The position numbers and the translations under genes are program-made. Shown one piece after another: positions 27,370 to 37,458 of a DNA stretch of 64,000 nt; positions within the stretch are counted from its first letter, which is position 1, and each line of letters starts with the position of its first letter. The DNA is from CAVQJU01 sp963755195 (GTDB taxonomy: Bacteria > Acidobacteriota > Vicinamibacteria > Vicinamibacterales > CAVVIG01), in the NCBI GenBank assembly GCA_963755195.1, contig CAVWIZ010000001.1, positions 1,054,001 through 1,118,000 on the forward strand, written 5' to 3'. The notes beneath the pieces were generated by a model. It was not told where the DNA came from. It made no database searches and saw nothing but the letters and a program-made list of their open reading frames with translations.

Positions 27370-28807
27370 GCAGGTACAGAACAAACGCCAGCGAGAAGGT
27401 GACGAACCACGCGTAGGTATAGAGGGAATCGAACAGCGTGGGGTTCGCCACCTGTCCGCCGGGCGTGCCGGCCGCGCGCAGGAAGCCAGGCACGACCGGC
27501 AGCACGGCCAGCGTCATCACAAGCATCGCACGCCGGTTCACGCCACGCGTGTAGGTATACCGACCTTCCAGCTTGAACAAATCCGCTGGCGCGAGTTCGC
27601 GGCCGCGCAGTACCCAATAGTCGGCAATCAGGATCCCGCCGATTGCGCCCATCAGACTCGAATACCCGATCAGCCACGTGAAGATGTACGCCGATGCGTC
27701 GGCGTACAGTTTCCACGGCAGCATCGCGACACCGATGACCGCGGTGATGAGCCCGCCGGCGACATAGCCGATGCGGCGCGGGGCGAGACTGGAGAAATCG
27801 TTGGCCGGCGACACCACGTTGGCCGCCATATTGGTGGTCAACTGAGCCAGCATCACGACGAGCGCGCCAAAGATGATCACCGGCACACTGCCAATGCGCG
27901 CGACGACCGTGATGGGATCCCAAATGGCTTCGCCAAACAGGACGATCGTCGCGCTCGTGACCGCAACACCGATGAACGCGAAGGCGGTCATCGTGGCCGG
28001 AAGGCCGAGCGCCTGGCCGAGCGCCTGTGAGCGCTGGTTCCGGGCGTAGCGCGTGAAGTCGGGTATGTTGAGGCTCAGCGTGGCCCAGTAGCCGACGTTC
28101 GCGGTGAGTCCGGCCGGAAACAGCTGCCAGAATGGCGTGTGCGTCGTCTGCAGCCGCACCGATTCGCTGAGAATGTGTCCGAGACCTCCGCCGCGACGAA
28201 CGGCCCAGCCGAGCAACAACGCGCCGCCGGCGAGTAGCAGCGGCGCGGACCATCCCTCGAGCTTCTTGATGCCCTCCAGACCGTTGACGATGATCCAGAC
28301 CTGGACGAGCCAGAAGATCGCGAACGAAATCCAGATACCGCCGCTGATGCCGGCCCAGGCCGGCCACGCCGCCGCAAACAGCGTGTTCAGCGCGAGCGCG
28401 CCAATCCAGGTCTGAATCCCGAACCAGCCGCAGGCCACCAGGGCGCGCAGGATTGCGGGCACGTTGGCTCCCTTGACCCCGAAACTGGCGCGGCAGAGCA
28501 CGGGAAACGACACGCCGTACTTCGTCCCCGCGTGCGCGTTCAGAATCATGGGCAGCAGGACGATCGAGTTTCCAAGGAGGATCGTGATCATCGCCTGCCA
28601 CCAGGTCATGCCCTGCTGCATGAGTCCGGAGGCGAGGGTGTAGGTGGTGATGACCACGCTCATGCCTATCCAGAGCGCGGCGATGTGATATGTGGACCAT
28701 GTCCGGCGCGCGAGCGGCGTCGGCGCGAGGTCGGGATTCCAGAGGGGACTTGCCGACACGTCTTCCGTCAGCTCGACGAAATCGCGCCCGGCGGACTCGT
28801 CCAGCAT
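27314..28807 (-). CDS. NCS1-family nucleobase/hydantoin/allantoin permease
   Basis: 497 residues, about 12 membrane helices. The N-terminal LWNPDLAPTPLARRTWSTYHIAALWIGMSV and the loop FPVLCRASFGVKGANVPAILRALVACGWFGIQTWIGA are characteristic of NCS1 (Mhp1, PucI, FurE-type) sodium- or proton-coupled importers. ATG 28807 gives the standard NCS1 N-terminus. It sits 14 bases downstream of the PreA-like gene and opposite the rest of the pyrimidine-degradation genes, so uracil, thymine or a hydantoin is the likely substrate. Specificity cannot be read from sequence alone. Confidence 0.85.
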   Translation of the reverse strand: MLDESAGRDFVELTEDVSASPLWNPDLAPTPLARRTWSTYHIAALWIGMSVVITTYTLASGLMQQGMTWWQAMITILLGNSIVLLPMILNAHAGTKYGVSFPVLCRASFGVKGANVPAILRALVACGWFGIQTWIGALALNTLFAAAWPAWAGISGGIWISFAIFWLVQVWIIVNGLEGIKKLEGWSAPLLLAGGALLLGWAVRRGGGLGHILSESVRLQTTHTPFWQLFPAGLTANVGYWATLSLNIPDFTRYARNQRSQALGQALGLPATMTAFAFIGVAVTSATIVLFGEAIWDPITVVARIGSVPVIIFGALVVMLAQLTTNMAANVVSPANDFSSLAPRRIGYVAGGLITAVIGVAMLPWKLYADASAYIFTWLIGYSSLMGAIGGILIADYWVLRGRELAPADLFKLEGRYTYTRGVNRRAMLVMTLAVLPVVPGFLRAAGTPGGQVANPTLFDSLYTYAWFVTFSLAFVLYLLTCSRLSDTSPSSAQARS

Positions 28808-28821
28808 CGCTGTCCCGCCGT

Positions 28822-29934
28822 TCAGCGCACGTCCGTCGTCGCGTAGCCTTCGGCTTCGTAGCCGCCGTGGTAGGCGTCGGCGTCGGGCCGGCGAATCTTC
28901 GAGTGCGTGACGACGCGGTTGCGCCGCAGGCCGCGGAAATCGTCGAGCGTCGCCCAGCCGTTCTTCTCCATGACGGCCGTCATGCCCGAAACGAGGCCCT
29001 TGATGATGTTTGGCCCGATGGCGTGATCGAGCATCGCCGCCGTGCACACCTGCACCGTGCCGCATCCGAGCAGGAAGTAGTTGAGCGCGTGTCCGAACTC
29101 AGCGACGCCGCCGATACCCGAAAAGGCCTTCTCGGGAAACGCCTGCGTCATCTGCGCGATCTTGGCCAGCGAAAGCGGCAGGATCGCCGGGCCTCCGAGC
29201 CCGCCCGGCGAGACGAAACCATCGACGTTCATCTCGAAATCAAGCGTGTTCGGGTCGATGAGGGGCAGCGACGGGAATGTGTTTGACGACGTCACGGCAT
29301 CGGCGCCTGCCAGGAACGCCCCCCGCGCTTCCACGACGATGTCCGTCGTGGACGGCGTGAGCTTGGCCCAGACGGGCACGCGTGCGACTTCCTTCACGAC
29401 CTTGGTGACGATCGAAAGCAGCTCCGGGTCTTTGCCGATGTTCGATCCCATATCCTTGCGATCCATGTGCGGACACGACAGGTTCAGCTCGAGCGCGTCG
29501 GCCCCTTCGTCCTGGCAGGCTTTTGCCAGCGTCTGCCAATGCGCGAGCTCTTCGTCGTCCCCGGACCCGGCCATGATCGACGCGACGAGGATCTGCGCGG
29601 GATACGCTTTCTTGATCCGCGCGATGCGCGGCACCCACCAGTCGAGGGCCTTCTCGGAAATGAGCTCCCAGTTCCACGACGAGTGCAACGCCGTGCCTGG
29701 CCGCTTCTGCATCGACAGATGAGGCGAATCCGGCGTGGCGCGCAGAAACTTGGTTTTCGGCCCCGCGACGTTCGTCACAGGATGAAGGCCAATCGTCTTG
29801 GTGACGACCCCACCCCAGCCGGCGTCGAAGGCCCGCATGATGTTGCTGTCCGATTCGGTCGGCGGAGCCGACGCGAGCAGGAACGGGTTTTCGAACCGCA
29901 AGCCCGTGAACGTGCTGACAAGCTGGACGCCCAT
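28822..29934 (-). CDS. preA: dihydropyrimidine dehydrogenase PreA-like subunit lacking the ferredoxin domain
   Basis: 370 residues forming an FMN TIM barrel: TFTGLRFENPFLLASAPPTES, GWGGVVTKTIG, LELNLSCPHMD (residues 149-157), VWAKLTPSTTDI, GIGGVAEFGHALNYFLLGCGTVQVCTA. This is the pyrimidine-reducing half of NAD-dependent dihydropyrimidine dehydrogenase (uracil or thymine to the dihydro form). E. coli PreA has a further C-terminal pair of 4Fe-4S clusters that accept electrons from PreT; here the protein ends DADAYHGGYEAEGYATTDVR with no Cys motif, and no preT is present. The electron donor is therefore unclear. Divergent from the ureidopropionase gene with 66 bases between. Confidence 0.82.
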   Translation of the reverse strand: MGVQLVSTFTGLRFENPFLLASAPPTESDSNIMRAFDAGWGGVVTKTIGLHPVTNVAGPKTKFLRATPDSPHLSMQKRPGTALHSSWNWELISEKALDWWVPRIARIKKAYPAQILVASIMAGSGDDEELAHWQTLAKACQDEGADALELNLSCPHMDRKDMGSNIGKDPELLSIVTKVVKEVARVPVWAKLTPSTTDIVVEARGAFLAGADAVTSSNTFPSLPLIDPNTLDFEMNVDGFVSPGGLGGPAILPLSLAKIAQMTQAFPEKAFSGIGGVAEFGHALNYFLLGCGTVQVCTAAMLDHAIGPNIIKGLVSGMTAVMEKNGWATLDDFRGLRRNRVVTHSKIRRPDADAYHGGYEAEGYATTDVR

Positions 29935-30000
29935 CGTAAAAACCTCAGTAAAATGTTCACTCTAGCAGATAATTGGGCACCTTTTCGGAAAGGATCCCCA

Positions 30001-30869
30001 TGCCACGAATAGTCACCGGTGGTCTCATTCAGGCGGCGTCGCCGCTGACAGATCCGTCTTTGCCGATCGAGAAGATTCGCCGGGCCGCGATCGATGCGCA
30101 CATTCCGCTCATCGAAGAGGCCGGCCGCCGCGGCGTCCAGATTCTGGGCCTCGAGGAAATCTTCAACGGCCCGTACTTCTGTCCCTCCCAGGACGCGCAC
30201 TGGTACGACATCGCCGAAGCTGTACCAGGGCCGACGACGGAGCTGATGGCCCAGTACGCGAAGAAATATCAGATGGCGATGGTGGTGCCGGTCTACGAGA
30301 GAGAGCAAGCCGGCGTGTACTACAACACGGCGGCGGTGTACGATGCGGACGGGAGCTATCTGGGCAAGTACCGCAAGAATCACATTCCGCACACCTCAGG
30401 CTTCTGGGAGAAGTACTTCTTCAAGCCCGGCAATCTCGGCTACCCCGTATTCAAAACGCGCTACGCGAACGTGGGCGTCTACATCTGCTACGACCGGCAC
30501 TTCCCGGAGGGCGCGCGGCTCCTGGGGTTGAACGGCGCTGAAATCGTCTTCAATCCGTCGGCGACGGTCGCAGGTCTGTCGCAGTACCTGTGGAAGCTCG
30601 AACAGCCTGCTCACGCCGTGGCGAACGGCTATTTCATGGCGTGCAGCAACCGCGTGGGCACCGAAGCGCCGTGGAACATAGGCCGCTTCTACGGGACGTC
30701 CTACTTTGTCGATCCCCGCGGCAGCTTCCTCGCGACGGGGTCGGAAGACAAGGACGAGCTGGTGGTCGCCGACATGGACCTGGACATGATCGAAGAAGTC
30801 CGCCGCGTCTGGCAGTTCTACCGCGATCGCCGGCCCGACTCGTACGGGCCCATGGCGGAGCAGCTATGA
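30001..30869 (+). CDS. beta-ureidopropionase (nitrilase superfamily)
   Basis: Hydrolyses N-carbamoyl-beta-alanine to beta-alanine, CO2 and ammonia. 289 residues with the Glu-Lys-Cys triad: Glu53 (ILGLEEIFNGPYF), Lys126 (KYRKNHIPH) and Cys163 (VGVYICYDRHFPE). The HTSGFWEKYFFKPGN stretch is typical of the ureidopropionase branch. ATG 30001 follows GGAAAGGA. The stop overlaps the next start (ATGA at 30866). Third step of reductive pyrimidine degradation. Confidence 0.9.
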
Positions 30870-32237
30870 CCCTCCTCATCAAGCACGGCACCATCGTCAC
30901 CGCGACTGACGAATACCAGGGCGACGTCTTCATCGACGGCGAGAAGATCGCGACCATCGGTACGACTCTGGATATGCCTGCCGATCGCGTGATTGACGCC
31001 AGGGGCAAGTATCTGTTTCCGGGCGGCATCGACGTCCACACGCATCTCGACATGCCGTTTGGCGGAGCGACGTCGGCCGACGACTTCGAGTCGGGCACGA
31101 TCAGCGCGGCACACGGTGGTACGACCACCGTCGTCGATTTCGCGATTCAGGTACAGAGGCCAGACACTGCATCACGCGTGGGAAACCTGGGCGAAGAAAG
31201 CCGAAGGCAAGGCCGCCATCGACTACGGCTTCCACATGATCATCACGGAGCTGACCGATCAGGTGGAGCAGGAGATGGACGCGCTCGTCAGCCAGGGCGT
31301 CACGTCCTTCAAGCTCTTCATGGCGTATCCCGGCGTTTTCATGCTGGACGACGCCAGCATCTTCCGGGCGCTGCTTCGGACGGGGAAGAACGGCGGGACG
31401 ATCTGCATGCACGCCGAGAACGGCGGCGTGATCGACGTGCTGGTGAAGAAGGCGCTGGCCGAAGGCAAGACGGCGCCGAAATATCACGCGCTGACCCGGC
31501 CGGCGCGGGCCGAGGCCGAGGCGACCCATCGCGCCATTGCGCTCGCCGAGATCGCCAACGTGCCGATTTACATCGTGCACCTGTCGGCGGCCGAGGCGCT
31601 CGAGATGGTGACCGAAGCGCGCGATCGCGGCCTGCCCGCGTATGCGGAAACCTGTCCGCAGTATCTGTTTCTGTCGTACGACAACTACGAGGAGCCGGGC
31701 TTCGAGGGTTCGAAGTACGTGATGAGCCCGCCGTTGCGCTCGAGAGACACGCAGGACCGGCTGTGGCGGGGCCTCGCCTTCAACGATCTCCAGGCCATTT
31801 CGACCGACCACTGCCCGTTCTGCATGAAGGAAAAGGCGCTCGGCGAAACTGATTTCTCGAAGATTCCGAACGGCGCGCCTGGCATCGAGACCCGGATGAG
31901 CCTTGTCTACGACGGTGGCGTCCGCAGCGGCCGCATCTCGCGCAACCGATTCGTCGAGCTGACGTCCACCTCGCCCGCCAAGATCTTCGGTCTGTTCCCC
32001 CGGAAAGGCACCATTGCCCCAGGGTCGGACGCCGACATTGTCATCTTCGATCCGGAAAAGAAGATCAGGTTGGAGGCGAAGACCCTGCACATGAAGGTGG
32101 ATTACAACCCGTACGAGGGACGTGAAGTGACCGGCGCCACCGATACCGTCGTGTCGCGCGGTCGGGTGATCGTGGACGCCGGCAAGTTCACCGGCCGCGC
32201 GGGCGCCGGGTCGTTCCTCAAGCGGAGCACGCGGTGA
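30866..32237 (+). CDS. hydA: dihydropyrimidinase/D-hydantoinase (one frameshift as assembled)
   Basis: About 457 residues once one extra G in CAGGTACAG near 31155 is removed. Metal site His58-x-His60 in FPGGIDVHTHLDMP; carbamylated Lys in TSFKLFMAYPG; further ligands in MHAENGG and IVHLSAAEALEM; Asp in DHCPF. Opens the ring of dihydrouracil or dihydrothymine. The second step is thus encoded between the third-step enzyme and the aminotransferase, all coupled by overlapping start and stop codons. Full conservation on both sides of the shift argues against a real pseudogene. Confidence 0.9.
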
Positions 32238-33542
32238 TGACAGGCGACGAGATCGTCGCGCTTTCGCGAAAGCACACGATCTTCGAGTGGGGGCCGCAGA
32301 GCGCCGCCGACCCCATTCCCGTGGCGCGCGCGAAGGGCGTGTATTTCTGGACGCCGGAAGGCCAGCGCTTCCTCGACTTCAACAGCCAGTTGATGTGCGT
32401 CAACATCGGGCACGGCGATCCGCGAGTCGTCAAAGCGATTCAGGAGCAGGCGGCCGTACTGGCCTACGCCAACCCGTTCCTGGCGACCGAGCCTCGCGCG
32501 CGCCTCGGGGCGAAGCTCGCCGAGATTGCGCCCGGCGACATCGACGTGTTCTTCTTCACGAACGCAGGCGCCGAAGCGAACGAGAACGCCTTCAAGATCG
32601 CTCGCTCGTACACCGGCCGGCAGAAAATCCTGGCTCGCTACCGGTCGTATCACGGCGGCACGGCGGCCGCGATCAACGCCACGGGCGATCCGCGCCGCTG
32701 GAGCCAGCCGCCGATGGGCGGTGTCGTCCACGTGCTCGATCCGTATCACGGCATCGAGCGCGGCTGGGACACGTCGGATGCCGCCCTCAGGTATCTCGAA
32801 GAGGTGATCCAGCTCGAAGGTCCGCAGACGATCGCGGCGTTCATCCTCGAGCCGGTGACCGGCACGAACGGTATTCTGGTCCCGCCAGACGGCTATCTGC
32901 AGGGCGTGCGCGCGCTGTGCGACAAACACGGCATCCTGCTCATTGCCGACGAGGTCATGTCAGGGTTCGGCCGGACGGGTGCGTGGTTCGCGGTCAACCA
33001 TTGGAATGTGGTACCCGACATCCTCACGATGGCGAAAGGGCTGACGAGCGCGTACGTGCAGCTTGGCGCCGTCGGCGTCAGGAGGAAGATCGCGGACTAT
33101 TTCAAGGACGTGCCATTTCCGAGCGGCCTTACCTACAACAGCCATCCGCTCGCCTGCGCGACGGCGCTGGCGACGATTGCGGTGATCGAAGACGACGGGC
33201 TCATCGATCAGGCACGACGGCGAGGCGCGGTGATGGCCGAGCTGCTCGCCGATCTCGCCACGCGCCACCCGTCGGTCGGCGCGGTCCGATCGATCGGCCT
33301 GTTCGGCATTGTCGAGCTGGTTCGAAGCCGCAATCCCCTGACGCCGATGGCGCCGTTCAACGGCACCTCGCCGGAGATGGCCGCGCTGGCGAGAGTTCTT
33401 CAGACAGGAAGGTCTCTACACGCTCGTCCGGTGGAACTACTTCTTCACCAACCCACCGTTGTCGATTACGGAAGCGGAGCTGCGCGAAGGCTTCGCGATC
33501 GTCGACCGCGCGCTCACCGTCACCGACGAAGCGCTTCGATAG
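32237..33542 (+). CDS. class III aminotransferase, probably beta-alanine (omega-amino acid) transaminase (one frameshift as assembled)
   Basis: PLP fold type I, about 434 residues. ATG 32237 overlaps the hydA stop by one base (TGATG); GTG 32234 is also possible. FFFTNAGAEANENAFKIAR, YRSYHGGTAAAINATGD, LLIADEVMSGFGRTG and the PLP lysine Lys267 in TMAKGLTSAYVQLGAVG are diagnostic. The C-terminal part FFRQEGLYTLVRWNYFFTNPPLSITEAEL follows an extra base near 33394. Position after ureidopropionase and dihydropyrimidinase suggests it disposes of beta-alanine to malonate semialdehyde; taurine or 4-aminobutyrate are alternatives. Confidence 0.85.
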
Positions 33543-33589
33543 CGTTGACGGTCGAATAGCCTCACACACCTCTTGTTGGCAACGTGCCC

Positions 33590-34108
33590 TTAGGGCTGGA
33601 ACTTTCCAGACGGGATCAACCGCGCGAAGTACATGACCGCCATCCAGAGAACGAGCGACGCTCCCGCGAACACCTTCGCCAGCGGCGGCGCATCTTCGCC
33701 GGCTTCAAGTCGGTCCACCGCCTTCGACATGCCGGTGACATAGAACGCGAGGAGATTGATCCCGGCGAGAAGGACGAACAGAAACTTCAGTTGAAGAAAC
33801 ACGTCGCTCTTCAACACCACATACGGATGGATGTTGATGTTCGCGTAGATCCCCGTGACGAACAGGAGGCCGGTGGCAAGACAGAGCACGAATCCGAAGA
33901 CGCCCCACGGGATCAGCTTCTTCAAGGCGGCGATCGGAAACTGCTTGGCCATTCCCAACAGTCGCAGATCGAGGATGCCGACCGTGCCGATGAGGAGCAC
34001 CATCCCCACGAAATGCACGCTTTGGCAGACTCCCCAGACCCACAGGTACTTGTAGATGAGGTGTTCGACGCTGGGCCAACGCATCCAGTACCTAAGAAAC
34101 GGTTCCAT
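33590..34108 (-). CDS. four-helix membrane protein (DUF6644-like)
   Basis: 172 residues with four hydrophobic helices, including QSVHFVGMVLLIGTVGILDLRLLG and FGFVLCLATGLLFVTGIY. HFVGM and the D-x-R-LLG pattern resemble the DUF6644 family by recall. It overlaps the preceding gene by 17 bases and is clearly its paralogue. Possibly a small quinone- or haem-associated membrane protein (His in helix 1), but that is speculation. Located between pyrimidine catabolism and the oxidase cluster, on the opposite strand. Confidence 0.6.
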   Translation of the reverse strand: MEPFLRYWMRWPSVEHLIYKYLWVWGVCQSVHFVGMVLLIGTVGILDLRLLGMAKQFPIAALKKLIPWGVFGFVLCLATGLLFVTGIYANINIHPYVVLKSDVFLQLKFLFVLLAGINLLAFYVTGMSKAVDRLEAGEDAPPLAKVFAGASLVLWMAVMYFARLIPSGKFQP

Positions 34109-34682
34109 GCCTCACCCATTTCCAAAGCGTGACGGATACGTATCCGACGGCGAGCATTGCCACGGCGACGATCACCGTGGCCAGTGCCGTCTGCCACTGC
34201 GCACGCGCGTCGTCGTATGCCGTCAGCCGTCCCGCAGTGATCGCCACGCCCCATAAGGACAGGATCGTGCCGGCCAGGAATCTGTCACTCGCCAGCAGGG
34301 GCGCTTCCGCGCTCATCGGATTCTTCAATCTCAGGTACAACAGCCGGTTGCAGTACACGGCTCCCGCGATGGCCAGCAGCTTGACGTAGAAATCGACCAT
34401 CGTCAGAAACTTCGCCGGCTCGATGACGAGCAGCAGCAGTCCAGAAACGGCGTTGAAGAAGAAGCCGAGCCACATGACGGGATAGAGCTTCTTGAACGGC
34501 GCGAGAGGCAGGCCAGGCGCCACGCCGAGGAATCGTAACGCGATCGCCGAGCTAATCCCCACGAAAAAGGCAAGCCCCAGCGTGTGGAAGGCGAGAATCG
34601 TCGGATAGAGAAAGACACTCGGCGAATCGCGCAGCGTCGTCGAGAGCCACGTGTTCTCGAGCGAATCGAGCAGTGACGTCAT
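34092..34682 (-). CDS. membrane protein (DUF6644-like), paralogue of neighbour
   Basis: 196 residues, five hydrophobic segments. FLYPTILAFHTLGLAFFVGISSAIALRFLG matches the HxxG..FVG..LRxLG pattern of the downstream gene; PFKKLYPVMWLGFFFNAVSGLLLLV aligns with its LKKLIPWGVFGFVLCLATGLL. The two genes overlap by 17 bases and look like a tandem duplication acting as a pair. No function recognised. Confidence 0.6.
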   Translation of the reverse strand: MTSLLDSLENTWLSTTLRDSPSVFLYPTILAFHTLGLAFFVGISSAIALRFLGVAPGLPLAPFKKLYPVMWLGFFFNAVSGLLLLVIEPAKFLTMVDFYVKLLAIAGAVYCNRLLYLRLKNPMSAEAPLLASDRFLAGTILSLWGVAITAGRLTAYDDARAQWQTALATVIVAVAMLAVGYVSVTLWKWVRHGTVS

Positions 34683-34906
34683 AGCCGGCGATCTCGCGGG
34701 AAATAGTCCGCAGCGATGCGGGAAAAGTCCGCACCGTCACTGATGCTGCTCAGTTGTGAGCGTGTAGGGTCCACCATTGAATCCACTTGTGCGGAGCGCT
34801 TCGCAAGCGTGATGCCGTGTTTCAGTCGAGTTGACGCGCGGGATTGTCGGCACATTCGGCTGCGACCCACTTGGCATCTTCGTTGCGAGGCCGTCGGCCA
34901 GATTTG

Positions 34907-35713
34907 ATGACGATGCATAGAAAACTTGAAGGCTCACTCGTCTCTCTGCTCTTCGCGGGCACTGCGTTCGTCGGCGCCTGGTGGGGCGCGCACACGTGGC
35001 TGCCGTCGCTCTCCAGCCGGCACGGCGCGGGCATCGACGCGATGCTGCAGTATCTGCTCGTCACGGTCGGCGCGCTGTTCGTCGCCGGCTACGTCGCGCT
35101 CGCATACTTCATCTGGAAGGGGAGCCGGCGCGATGCGATCGGTGCGCGCTTCGCGTCGCGCAAGACCGAACGGATCCTGTCAGTGGCGCTCGGCGTCGGA
35201 ATGGCGCTTATCGCCGAAGGCGGCGTGCTCGCGATCGGCATGCCGGTCTGGTCCGAGTACTTCGACGCGGTGGCACCCGCCGATGCCACGCTGATCGAAG
35301 TCACCGGGCAGCAGTTCATGTGGAACGTGCGCTACCCGGGTCGGGACGGCGTCTTCGGCCGCACCGACCCGAAGCTGGTGGACGACACGTCGAATCCGCT
35401 CGGCCTCGATCGCACGGATCCCGCGGGCAAAGACGATGTCGTCGGCCTCAACGACATCACGGTGCCGTTTGGGCGGGCGGTTCACGTGCGGCTGCGATCG
35501 AAGGACGTCATTCACAGCTTCTTCCTGCCCAACTTTCGCGTGAAGCAGGACACCGTCCCCGGCATGACGCCGGAAGTCATCTTCTTCCCGACCCGCGTCG
35601 GGCAGTTCGAACTGGCCTGCGCCGAATTGTGCGGGCTCGCCCACTACCGCATGCGCGGCACGTTCAATGTCGTCCCGCAGAAGGAATTTGAAGAGTGGCT
35701 TCGCAAACAGTGA
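34907..35713 (+). CDS. coxB: cytochrome c oxidase subunit II
   Basis: 268 residues, two N-terminal membrane helices (about 13-30 and 45-67), a third hydrophobic stretch at about 88-110, then the cupredoxin domain. The CuA site is complete: HSFFLPNFRVKQDTVPGM gives His, and CAELCGLAHYRM gives both Cys, Glu, His and Met. An insertion between WNVRYPGRDGVFGR and LNDITVPFG is longer than in mitochondrial CoxB. No haem c motif (CxxCH), so electrons come from a separate cytochrome c. ATG 34907 and ATG 34913 are both usable. Overlaps coxA. Confidence 0.92.
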   Translation: MTMHRKLEGSLVSLLFAGTAFVGAWWGAHTWLPSLSSRHGAGIDAMLQYLLVTVGALFVAGYVALAYFIWKGSRRDAIGARFASRKTERILSVALGVGMALIAEGGVLAIGMPVWSEYFDAVAPADATLIEVTGQQFMWNVRYPGRDGVFGRTDPKLVDDTSNPLGLDRTDPAGKDDVVGLNDITVPFGRAVHVRLRSKDVIHSFFLPNFRVKQDTVPGMTPEVIFFPTRVGQFELACAELCGLAHYRMRGTFNVVPQKEFEEWLRKQ

Positions 35714-37458
35714 CCCATTCCGACGATCGCGGGTTCGTGCGCCGCTATATCTTCAGCACGGATCACAAAGTCATCGGCATCCAGTACATCCTCACCGGAC
35801 TGGTGATGGCGCTGGTCGGCGCCGCGCTTGCGTGTCTCATCCGCCTGCAGCTTGGATGGCCCGAGCACGCGTGGCCGTGGCTGGCGCGCGTCCTTCCTGA
35901 AGGCTACCCGGGCGGCATCATGGCGCCCGAGTTCTACCTCGCCGTGGTGACGATGCACGGCACCATCATGGTGTTCTTCTTCGTCTCGTTCGTGCTGGTC
36001 AGCGGCTTCGGCAACTACCTGGTGCCGCTGCAGGTGGGCGCGCACGACATGGCCTTTCCGTTCCTGAACATGCTGTCGTACTGGATCGCCGTCCTGTCGG
36101 CCGTGGTGCTCATGGCCTCGTTCTTCGTCGCCGGCGGGGCGGCGGCGGCGGGCTGGACGGCCTATCCACCGCTCAGCGCGATCGCGACGGCCGTGCCGGG
36201 ATCGCATATGGGCCAGTCGATCTGGTTGCTGAGCATGGCGCTCTTCATCGCCTCCTTCACCATGAGCGGCCTGAACATCGTCGCGACGGTGCTGAGCGTG
36301 CGCGCGCCCGGGCTGTCGATGATGCGGCTGCCGCTGACGGTGTGGACGTACTTCATCGCGTCGATCCTCGGCCTGCTGGCGTTCCCTCCGCTCACGGCAG
36401 CCGCGGTGATGCTGCTGTTCGATCGCCACCTCGGCACGAGCTTCTTCCTGCCGTCCGGCCTGATCGTCGCCAACAAGCTGCTGTCGAACACGGGCGGGTC
36501 GCCGCTGCTCTGGCAGCACCTGTTCTGGTTCCTCGGCCATCCCGAGGTGTATGTGCTCCTGCTGCCGGCGCTCGGTGTGGCGTGCGACATCATGCCGGCG
36601 TTTACACGCAAGCCGGTGTACGGATACCGCTTGTCCGTCTACTGCCTCTGGGCCGTCGGCGTGCTCAGCATGATCGTGTGGGGCCACCACATGTTCGTCA
36701 GCGGCATGAGCCCGTTCAGCGGCGAGTACTTCTCGCTCGTCACGCTGACGATTACCGTGCCCATGACCATCGTCGGCGTCAACATGCTGGCGAGCCTGTG
36801 GGGCGCGAAGCTCGAGCTGACGTCGGCGATGCTGTTCGTGTGCGGCGTCATCGCGCTCTTCGGCAGCGGCGGACTCGGCGGGCTCTTTCTCGGCAACTCC
36901 ACCGCCGACATGCAGCTGCACGATACCTACTTCGTCGTCGGCCACTTCCACATGATGATTGGCGGTGTCACGCTGATGGGGACCTTCGCGGCGATCTACT
37001 TCTGGTTCCCGAAGATGTTCGGCCGGATGATGAACGAGTCGCTGGGCAAGGCGCACTTCTGGCTGACCTTCGCGCCGTTTTTTGCGATCTTCTTCATGCA
37101 GCACTTCCTCGGGCTGCAGGGCGCGCCTCGCCGGTACTACGCGTTCACGGCGTTCGACTACCTCCAGAAGACGCGCGGGCAGAATATCGTCATCAGTCTC
37201 TCGGCGTTTCTCCTCGTCTCGGCGCAGTTCGTGTTCATCGTCAACTTCGTGTGGAGTCTCGTGAAAGGCCGTGTCGCCCAGCCCAATCCGTGGCGCGCGA
37301 CGACGCTCGAGTGGACGCTGGCCTCGCCGCCGCCGCACGGCAACTTCCACACCGTGCCGACCGTCGAGCGTTGGGCGTACGAATACGGCGTGCCCGCGCC
37401 CGACGGCGATTTCGCCGCGCAGACGGTGCCTGCCGCCAGCGTACCGGTGACCGCATGA
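35695..37458 (+). CDS. coxA: cytochrome c oxidase subunit I
   Basis: Catalytic haem-copper subunit, about 587 residues, 12 or more helices. FSTDHKVIGIQYILTG is the usual N-terminus; the low-spin haem His lies in VTMHGTIMVFF; HPEVYVLLLPALGVACDIMP supplies a CuB His, the Glu-x-Tyr pair and the His-Tyr link; WGHHMFVSGM gives two CuB His; DTYFVVGHFHMMIGG gives the haem His ligands. HPEVY assigns an A-type oxidase. GTG 35695 overlaps coxB by 19 bases; GTG 35710 overlaps its stop by 4 (GTGA) and is equally likely. Confidence 0.93.
   Translation: MASQTVTHSDDRGFVRRYIFSTDHKVIGIQYILTGLVMALVGAALACLIRLQLGWPEHAWPWLARVLPEGYPGGIMAPEFYLAVVTMHGTIMVFFFVSFVLVSGFGNYLVPLQVGAHDMAFPFLNMLSYWIAVLSAVVLMASFFVAGGAAAAGWTAYPPLSAIATAVPGSHMGQSIWLLSMALFIASFTMSGLNIVATVLSVRAPGLSMMRLPLTVWTYFIASILGLLAFPPLTAAAVMLLFDRHLGTSFFLPSGLIVANKLLSNTGGSPLLWQHLFWFLGHPEVYVLLLPALGVACDIMPAFTRKPVYGYRLSVYCLWAVGVLSMIVWGHHMFVSGMSPFSGEYFSLVTLTITVPMTIVGVNMLASLWGAKLELTSAMLFVCGVIALFGSGGLGGLFLGNSTADMQLHDTYFVVGHFHMMIGGVTLMGTFAAIYFWFPKMFGRMMNESLGKAHFWLTFAPFFAIFFMQHFLGLQGAPRRYYAFTAFDYLQKTRGQNIVISLSAFLLVSAQFVFIVNFVWSLVKGRVAQPNPWRATTLEWTLASPPPHGNFHTVPTVERWAYEYGVPAPDGDFAAQTVPAASVPVTA

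Noticed and set aside
35644..37350. 568-codon minus-strand frame antisense to coxA
   Set aside because: Composition is a charged low-complexity shadow of the hydrophobic coxA codons; coxA is certain.
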